Shown piece by piece: positions 56,321-64,000 of a stretch of 64,000 nt of DNA. Source of the DNA: Takifugu bimaculatus (Eukaryota; Chordata; Actinopteri; Tetraodontiformes; Tetraodontidae); contig CP034983.1 in the NCBI GenBank assembly GCA_004026145.2, positions 14,569,488-14,633,487 of the forward strand, in the 5' to 3' direction. The notes below the pieces were generated by a model. The model worked only from the letters and a program-made list of their open reading frames with translations, had not been told where the DNA came from and did no database searches. Made by a program: the position numbers and the translations under genes. Each line of letters starts with the position of its first letter. The first letter of the stretch is position 1.

Positions 56321-59300
56321 GTTTAAAAATAAAGGCAACAGCAATGGATTTTAATCAAGAGTGTGCTCACAGACTTAAACCAAGATCAGCTGACCACAGA
56401 CAAAAAGGTGATGGCAACACTGTAAACATCAAACAAGTCTCAAACCAATCATAGTTTTGTGCCACCAACAAATGCTGTTAATAAAAAATAAAATAAAAAA
56501 ATCACAGAATTAACAGACTGTGTACCCCCGAACCAAGACCATATCCCTGAATTGGACCATCACTAAATTTGTGTTTAAACTCACACAAACATTTGGTAAA
56601 CCTCAGGAATAGAACAGAAGAGTATATAGCAGTGGCAACACGTGTGACGGTGATAAATCATGCGCACTGATTAAGCAGCTTCATTTACAGAGCATCCAAG
56701 ATGGAGCTGAAAGTTTACATACTGTATGAAATTTTGTTAAATATGAGGTCTGAAATAGATATTTGGCTCATACACAGCATCACAAAAGAAATATAATCAT
56801 ATTTGAAGTTTAACTGCCATATTTTGCACCATTGCATAAAAAGATGAGTTATAGAATGGAGAATATGACCTTAAACCTGATTCTACCTTAATTTAATTAA
56901 ATGGGGGGGGGGCTACCTATTTGAGGCACTTGTGCAAAAAATTATCCGAGTAAACAAGGAAATAGAGAAAAGACGTATATAAATATTGATTACTTAAAGA
57001 TATTAAAAGAAGTGCTTGTGTTGTGACAGGAGGTTTTCACAGAAATATAGAAAAGACAGATGAAAATCCACTGCCACCAATTCAGAAAAGTCCAAACAAG
57101 GCAGCTAAAAAAGCTCACAGTTGCACCCCAGGGACATTATTTCCATATTGCCAGCACTGGGACCTGAAACCTCAAGACGACATGCCACATGACTGACATG
57201 GCAACGCCTCTCAGTACCAAAGATATCCTTGGAGACGGATCCTCTGCGGTGGTAAAGGTGGGGGGTCACTGCGGTGCCGCTGTGCGATTCGCCAAGGCAA
57301 AGTTCTGCTGCAGCACCAGCAGGGAGCTGCGGAGCTAGAAAGAAACCGGGTCAGCACCTGCTTTAGGGGTGCAATTGTGGATTTATGATGGCGCAAAATG
57401 GAAATCACTCTGGATCTCATTTTCTTCTGCACACACATTTTTAATGTCATCCATCGAAAAGCATTGTGCAGCTCATGCATCTTACCTGCTCTAAAAGGTT
57501 AATAGAGTCCTGCAGTACTGTTCTGAGCAGCTGCGCGTCCTCTCTGGTGGAGCCTGGAGCCTGCCTAGGACCATATTCAGGAATCATGCTGTTAAAACAG
57601 GACAAAGGAGCAAAAATAATGCTATGTGCCACATACAAAGTTCACAGTTTCTACACAAAAAGTTTGGATTGCATGCGAGAACAGAATAAACATGCAGCAT
57701 TAAAAGAGGACTCTGGAAGGACCCTTCCCTCCTCTCCATACACCAGCACAAGTTCGAACAGTTATCTCTCAAAGGAGAAAAAGCTTTTCAGACCTGGCCT
57801 CGGCCCTCTCCCTGAGCCGATGCTTTGTCCTCATGTACATGCGGTGGGTGATGTCCTCCATGGCCCACAGTTTTGAAAAACAGACCCACGTTCATCAAGG
57901 TCAGGATCAGCAAGCTGAATGAAAGAGGATGTTGATGCATTTCCACTCAACAAAAGGTTTCAACAAGGCGTTTACTTACATCAAACTCATCCAAGCCACT
58001 ATGGTGGTGGTGTTCCATCTGCGCGGGCCTTTCTTTTCTATTGCTTCTAACACAGATACACGTCAACACATGATTATACAGAAAACAAAAGTCCTCTACA
58101 GATTCACAATACATATGGCACTTGTCTGAATTAATTAGAGCTATAAAAGTGCAGATCAGGGATGGGCAGCTCCACTCGTCAAGGGCTGGATTTTCTATCC
58201 TACAGGTAGGTAACTCTTTCACCTGGGGCTTTACTTCCCTTGGTGGAAGCGGTCTCTACCTAAAAGGACACAAACCTCAGCTTGAAACCTTCCCTTCAGG
58301 ACTCAAGGAGTTGCCCATCCATGGTGCAGATGCTCGCTGCGAGTCTAATATCCTTTACCAATTTTGCCGTCTCTGTGCTGGTTGCTCTCTTGTCCATACT
58401 GTTTCCCAGACTTTAGGTGTTCGGGCAGAGTGCGGCTGTATGTCCGCCGCCGCCTCCGCAGCCCACTCTTCCCAGGCTCGCCGCCTCCTTGGCTCATCGC
58501 CACTTCCTCCTCCAGCAGTTCTGCTTCTGCAAGGTGGCACATTTAAAATTTGCCTATCAAATCTGCTCATGAGCACCGAGTATCTAAAATGGCTGCTAAC
58601 TCCCGGTGCAGACATGGTGCTTCTTGTCACAGCCTGAAGCATTAGAGACACACTTTCATATCAGATGAGGGATAAAAATAAAACACCAAGCAGGAGAGAA
58701 GAGAGTGTTCTCCTCTATTTCCAGGGTTGTTGTTGGGTTTTTTTAACATACCCAGGTGTCTAAAATTTTCCTCTATGCTGCCCCAGGAGTTTTTGGTGAT
58801 GAAAGACTTGACCAGGCCCCATGGCTGCTTCTTGTATTTCACATTGGTGTACACCCTGGCGGCACAATCAGCATTTAGGAAGGGCTGTGGCGTGAAACTC
58901 AAAAGCCGGGGTCGCGCAGCGGCTCACCTGAGTCGACACCTCCGCTTGGAGCTGCGTATGATGTAAGTAGCGGTTGTGGACGTAGAAGTAATCGTGATAA
59001 GGAACGTCGTGAGTGTACACCTCCGTGTCCACGAGGTAGTAATGACCATCTCTGGATTCTTTGTACAGTGTCTGAGATGGAGTGCAAATAAAAAGGAGTC
59101 ACAATGGATCCATTCAGGGGCCTGTGCACCACTTCCACATGCAAACACACCTGGTTCTCTGTAACAGCAGAGAATTTGCCAACCAGAGGGTTGTTAATGG
59201 TTACTGTGTAGGTCAGATTCCTCTTCGTGTTTCCTGAAGAGTCTTTCTGCCAAGCCGTGGAGCCGATATCTGATGACAGCAAAGGACACGTTTACATACT

Positions 59301-60606
59301 GATAACAAGGATTGCATACATTTACATACTAACGGGGCCTTGGCCGGTAACACTTACTAAAAATCTTCCTGATATCCATGAACCTGCGCATGAAGGTGGA
59401 GTCAGTGAAGAGCAGCTCAAACATCTTGTTAGCGCTGATGTGGAACATCTTGTTTACATAAAGCCGACCCTGCACGTCAGACAAGCCCACTCCCTCGTCC
59501 ACTAATTAAAAAAGAAGCAGAAAATTATTAAAACTTCTAAATGTATAAGGTGTGGGCTCAGTGGCATTCCGACGCCTGGGTTTTCTTACAGTCCTCGATG
59601 CTCTCTGAACCACTCTGCTCCGACACATCCTCGTTGGCGTTGAGGTCAAGCGAAAGGGAGGAGTGCTTTGAAGGTGGGTCCAGGCCGAGGCGCTCCAGCA
59701 CGGGCTGGGTAGGGACATTGTGGTAGTCATCCTGCTGGAGAGGATTCCATATAAAAATAACTGTAAATATGTGTAAAAAATGGTGCAATGAGAGATCCCT
59801 TTTTAATACCATGCTGGGGGAGTTGTGTGAGCTCAGAGGAGAAGGCAGGTCTTCCCCTTGAGGCGTCGAGGAGTCCACAGGACTGTGCTCTAACCCCGAA
59901 AGGCGGCGATAGGATGGGTGCTCAAGCCTCCTGAGGACCTCATCGGCGCTGGTCCTCGTCGAAGGGCTGAAACACCAACAGGAAGCATCAAAATACAGCA
60001 TGGCCCATGTCAACATGGCATTGACCTCCAGCTGGTCAGGGGTGTGTGTATGTGTGTCACCTGGTCTGCATGCTGGATTCTGTGGGGGTCTGTAAGCTCT
60101 CCATTTCTTCATGGTTCAGGCCCAGTTCATGTCCATAGTGCTGTCTAATCATGTGCCAGAACTCCAGACATGTCAGACGCTGAAAGGAAATAAAATACTG
60201 TAACAACAATGATCAAAAACTCGTTTATTATTCCGATCATCATTGACGGGAAAGGTGGCAGAAAACACACCAGCTCCAGACCAGCACAGCCTGATCTCCA
60301 GAGGTGGAAACAACCTCGATGTCTCGACAGCTTAAGTATTTATGCCATTTTTTCTAACAGCTAAGACAAAAGTGAATAAAACTGATCAAACTGAGCACAG
60401 CTGCTTGGGAAAACAGGACAACCTGGTTTAAATATGACCCCAGAACAGCGCGCGATAAAGCCGCCTGTTGCGCGCATTATTCCGGCTGTTTAGGTTGCGA
60501 CAGGATTTCAAAGCCGTTTTAACGGCACCAACACGATTTCGATGTCGGAGAAAATCAACGTTCGAGAGTGACTTTTTAAGATGCATTCCCACACAACCGT
60601 ACTTAC

Positions 60607-60725
60607 TTAAAGCGTCATTTTCTCCGCAGCGGGGAGGGATCGAACCACCTGGACGCGCGGCCGCTGCACCGACTTTCAGGAAGTACGGCTTTCAGTGCCT
60701 GTTAAAGGGCGCAGAGAGGCTCCGC
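60607..60725 (-). promoter_or_regulatory. Possible internal promoter or alternative first exon of gramd1c
   Basis: A GC-rich, CpG-containing minus-strand segment ends in a perfect donor context (GTAAGT, plus-strand 60601-60606). It lies about 430 bases upstream of gramd1c exon 7 (60179). An ATG nine bases before the donor stops immediately (MTL then stop), so it would be noncoding. A transcript starting here would omit the GRAM-domain exons. Confidence 0.3.
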
Positions 60726-61375
60726 CCACTGCTTAACCCGTATTTTTTTAATAGGTGCAATAAAATGTCGATCTACCCGTCCTATTGTCGCTTTGGAATT
60801 CAAGCCAAGCTCACGTCAGTCATCTGTAAAGGAGACTGGCTGCGCTCCGAGCGCCTCCAGGCAGAATGCAGGTAGAGCCGTAACCTCGTAGCCACACCTG
60901 CGGAGGTCGTTGAACTTTGGAAGGTGGTGTTCCACCGGCTGTTTGTGCTGAAGATCCCTGCAGACCTGTGTGTTTACTGTCAAGCATCACAGGAACAAGG
61001 GACTGCCGGCTTGATGCTTCGTTATCTTTATTTATCCAAGAACAAATTCTATTTCTAGTGAGCCCCCACACATGAACCTTTACTCGAGACTAAACCCTTG
61101 CATTGTTTGATCCTCATGTTTTTGGTAGGAAGCAAGTTTATGTATCTCCTGGCCCAAACATCTGTAGATTTCAGTATGTAGGTCAATAAACACCCATGGG
61201 ACCAAAAGCAACTGCGACTCACGTTTTTCAGGGTTTATGTAGCTCCTGCTTGCAATTTTGTATGTTGACAAGCATTAAAATTTCAAATATCACTCCAATC
61301 CAGCCTTGACAAAGGCCAACATCCAGACACCCAGCAGTGCTCTAATGTGGTCGTTTTCAACTCAAATGTGGTTAT

Positions 61376-62000
61376 AATACACTCACTGGCCATTTTATAA
61401 AGGTACACCTTGCTAGTAAAAGGCTTGACCCACTTTTGCCTCCAGAAACCCGCCTTAATTCTCATTGACACATTTCTTTTCTCAGAGATTTCGGTCCGTA
61501 TCGGCTGCACACCCGTGATGCGCATCTCCCATTCCAAGACATTCCAAAGGCGATCTAGTGGATTGAAATCTGGAGACTATGGAGACCACTGGAGTAGAGA
61601 GAATAACTGTCGAGTTTCCAGAAACCAGTTTGAGCTGATCTGAGTTTTTGTGACATGGTGCATTATCGTCATCAGCAACAATACTCAGGCTACTGTTGCT
61701 GACCATGAGTGGAAGAACAAAAGTATCCCCCACCTGATTACGCCCACCAAGCATCGACCTGAACCGATGAATCCAAGTCAGGATGGATCCACGGCTTTCC
61801 ATGTTCTTTAATTCTGACCCCCACCAACTGAAATCGAGACTCTTCTTCCAGGCTGGATTGTGTTGTGCGATCAGAGATGGCGTTGCTGCGTTCCTTGGTT
61901 GTACTTGATGGGGATTTGAGTTACCTTTTCCAAGCCACCCATGTGATTGGCTGATTAATGCCATCAAGCAATTGAACAGTTGTGCCTAATAAAATGCCGG
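61376..62000. mobile_element. Tc1/mariner-type DNA transposon remnant in gramd1c intron
   Basis: The left end 'tacactcactggccatttta' followed by 'taaaggtacacc', and the right end 'caattgaacagttgtgcc' 'taataaaatgccgg', form imperfect inverted repeats typical of an abundant fish Tc1-like element. The interior retains the order of that element's transposase region, for example minus-strand DNAPCHK. It is shortened and frameshifted to about 620 bp. It lies in the large intron between gramd1c exons 6 and 7. Confidence 0.8.
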
Positions 62001-63676
62001 AGAGCGCACGTCACACGGGACAGCCGTGTCGGAGGTGGAGAGCAGAACCTGTGCCGTTGAGAGTGGATCTTTACCCTTTGTGCAACTGCGCTGATAAACA
62101 CAGAGGGAAGAGCGCCGCTCGTGTGTACTCTGAACTGTTTAGATAGGCGCTGGGAAGTGGGGGAAAATCGCAGAGAGGCTGCAGCCAAAAATACCGAATA
62201 CAGCAAAGGATCGAGGAGGGCTTACCGTTGTTTACCAGGTTGTTTTGCCACATGCGAAAAACATCCTGGTAGGTTCTCTTTCTCGCTGGAAAGGAGGTAA
62301 AGAAGAACTGTGGATGAAGAGGAAGGATCTTTTTTATTTTCCTGAGAAGTTATCTAAACGCGTGACTTACTCCAGTGACTCACCTTCTCTTCAGCGGTGC
62401 AGACCTGCACGGCATTGGGGATCCAGCGGGCAGTTTTCTCCCTGGTGATGTTGACGACATCTTTGAAGGCCAGCGTTATCTATTCAGGTGAAAGGTCGGA
62501 GGTGAGGCGCTCAGACTCATCGTGGTCCAATAAGAATCGTCTCACTTTGCGTCACCTTGGTGCCATCGAAACACTTGACTGTAGAAACAGAGCCAGCTCT
62601 CTGATAGATAGAGGCGTCCCTGGAGGAGGATGTCCCGCTGGAGGGCACACGGGTAGTCTGTGACGGAGGAGAATGGTTCTTGGACGTCAAACAACGGGAA
62701 AAACATCTAAACCCCCAATGATCCAGATCTAACTCACCCCCGATGAGTCGCTCGGTCTCTGGCAGGCTCTTTGAAGAGCTTTTTAAACTCATCCAGCCTG
62801 TATTTGTAGTTGATCAGAGGGGTCTGGGGCGCTGCCAGACACTGGCTCTGGTTGTCCGAGCTCTGAGAGAACAATACATGTACACAGCATCCTTCACCGA
62901 TCAAGATAAGGGTGATTATATCAATCCTGGATTAGAAACACTTCTTTAGATGTTGAAATGTCACCCATTTTTATTATACCTCATCTCCAGAGCTCCACCT
63001 GACTTCCACCAGCGAGGTGGACTCGTCTGTGACGTCATCGCTGCCCAGCGCAGAACGGTTGGGACCCTGGTCCATCTCCTCTGCTGCCAGGCTGAAAGTT
63101 CAACGAAACGTGCGTGAGTACTGAGCCCTGCTGCAGAGCCGACACTATAAGCGTTCCTTTTAGCCATGACACGACCGGTCTGGAGGGGGGTTGGTCGTCT
63201 TTAAGGAGATTAATTGAACTCGGCGGGAAATATGATCACAGCGAGGTCACTCTCGCTGGAACTGGTTGGACTGGTAGAGTCTCCGTGGCTGGCAAACGCA
63301 TGCAAAGTGAAATGTTTGTACCCCTTTAACTGTTTGTTTACTCAAGCCCTGTAAAGAAAAGCTTAATTAACCGTAATGATTCTGACCGATGCAGGATTTG
63401 GTCACAAACCAGCATACATACGCGATTACGTCAGATTTTACGCAGAACTCTGGATTATCTAAGGTAAAATCTGAGGTTAAAAGACACCTACCTGTCACGC
63501 AGTGGACCCAGTATTGCAGATTTTCCGCGAACAAGTTTTATTAAAAGGGAAAAACAAAACGGAAAACTAAGAGGAAGACTCATCCGAACGCAGCTGTGAA
63601 GGTTCAATGGCGCGTCTTACCTGCAGGTGGACTCATCCTTATGGGGAAACGTGCCGACAGGGAGTTGTGGTCTCAT

Positions 63677-64000
63677 TGTTGACGCTCATTGGTCCTCTAA
63701 TAAACAGTTTTGAACTCTAAAGTGACCTCTCTTGTTTTCTCACCGCAGGAGAATTTGGCAACTGTGTTATTTTTAAGAAGAACTGAGACCTTTTCATTTA
63801 CATGAATTGTGAGTGAAGTATGAGTGAAATGCAGAGAGACCAGCTCTGCAGGTCTGTTTAGCACCAGAAAACAGGCGTGATTCTTTGTTTTCCCCTCTTG
63901 TTTTAATTCTTTGGGAGTAACATGATGAAAGCGTTGGACAGCGTCGGAGTCCGACTCTTACACATTCACGCGGTAAACTACACGACACGGCACAGCAAGA
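63677..64000 (-). promoter_or_regulatory. gramd1c upstream region (window end)
   Basis: The sequence 5' of the gramd1c ATG at 63676 up to the window end. No TATA box, CpG island or further exon is evident in these 324 bases. The promoter itself may lie here or beyond the window. Confidence 0.4.

Larger units (their letters stand above)
54723..57265. other. Region between zdhhc23 and the last gramd1c exon
   Basis: It contains the zdhhc23 leader exon and promoter (about 55770-56090), an ATAC microsatellite at 56292-56320, and the gramd1c 3' UTR. A CTCF-like word (CACTAGAGGGCAG) lies near 55434-55446. No protein-coding exon was supported. A minus-strand ATTAAA at 56287-56292 could end the gramd1c transcript about 970 bases after its stop. 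Confidence 0.5.
57266..63676 (-). pseudogene. gramd1c: GRAM domain-containing 1C (Aster-C), frame disrupted in this sequence
   Basis: Eighteen exons run from 63676-63621 (MRPQLPVGTFPHKDE) to 57334-57266 (stop 57266); about 676 codons, human 662. Asters move cholesterol between plasma membrane and ER. The GRAM domain covers exons 3-6 (LPETERLIG, ALQRDILLQGRLYLSE, FKDVVNITREKTARWIPNA, FFFTSFPARKRTYQ). The VASt domain covers exons 10-13 (QGRLYVNKMFHISANKMFELL, THDVPYHDYFY, KYKKQPWGLVKSFI). Next come GLRRRRRTYSRT, a TM helix (IVAWMSLILLILTLMNVG) and a C-terminal LLEQLRSSLLVLQ segment. Lesions: +1 near 62766, 58965 and 57871-57880; junctions 62556/62479 and 62226/60179 do not join in frame. All splice sites are intact and there are no substitution stops. 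It may be a functional gene with assembly errors. Confidence 0.85.

Noticed and set aside
62384..62479. An apparent extra base in gramd1c exon 5
   Set aside because: On recounting against the continuous plus-strand frame, the exon is exactly 96 bases and reads FKDVVNITREKTARW without interruption. It was not counted among the lesions.

Overview
This is vertebrate, almost certainly teleost fish, nuclear DNA. The genes are split into short exons with GT-AG introns. Fish-type interspersed repeats are frequent (LINE 3' tails, a hAT element, Tc1/mariner debris), and (GT)n, GAGT and CCTCT arrays occur throughout. The gene set and relative orientation drd3 - qtrt2 - ccdc191 - zdhhc23 - gramd1c match my knowledge of human 3q13.31 (DRD3, QTRT2, CCDC191, ZDHHC23, GRAMD1C), read in the opposite direction. 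Each gene call rests on exons translated here; the synteny is supporting evidence.

Layout. Bases 1-1305 and 6861-8138 are two nearly identical direct copies of a CpG-containing segment that ends in a splice donor; this is probably the drd3 promoter and leader exon. Between the copies lie a compact cystatin-B-type gene (4326-4841, minus) and an orphan cystatin first exon (5445-5518, minus). A 1.18-kb hAT element (5556-6731) has separated that orphan exon from its TATA box. drd3 runs from 9771 to 20829 (plus, seven coding exons). From 20830 to about 37186 there is a gene-free stretch with few obvious repeats. qtrt2 (37187-43954, minus) and ccdc191 (44700-52327, plus) are head to head. ccdc191 and zdhhc23 (53002-54722, minus) are tail to tail. 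gramd1c fills 57266-63676 (minus).

Reading frames. I reconstructed each gene exon by exon and checked splice phases. cstb-like, drd3, qtrt2, ccdc191 and zdhhc23 all join cleanly from start to stop (101, 456, 419-421, 773 and 423 codons). gramd1c does not: all 18 exons and their splice sites are recognisable, but at least three single-base insertions and two junctions that do not join in frame interrupt it. That is either recent decay or local assembly error.

How the genes relate. They do not form a pathway: a dopamine receptor, a tRNA-queuosine subunit, a coiled-coil protein, a palmitoyltransferase and a sterol-transfer protein. They share an old vertebrate neighbourhood. The observations most worth following up are the duplicated drd3 leader with its conserved 11-codon uORF, the hAT insertion into a cystatin promoter, the (GT)n array that replaces the pyrimidine tract of a ccdc191 3' splice site, a possible D2-like cassette exon in drd3, and the gramd1c lesions. 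I found no convincing new multi-gene system.
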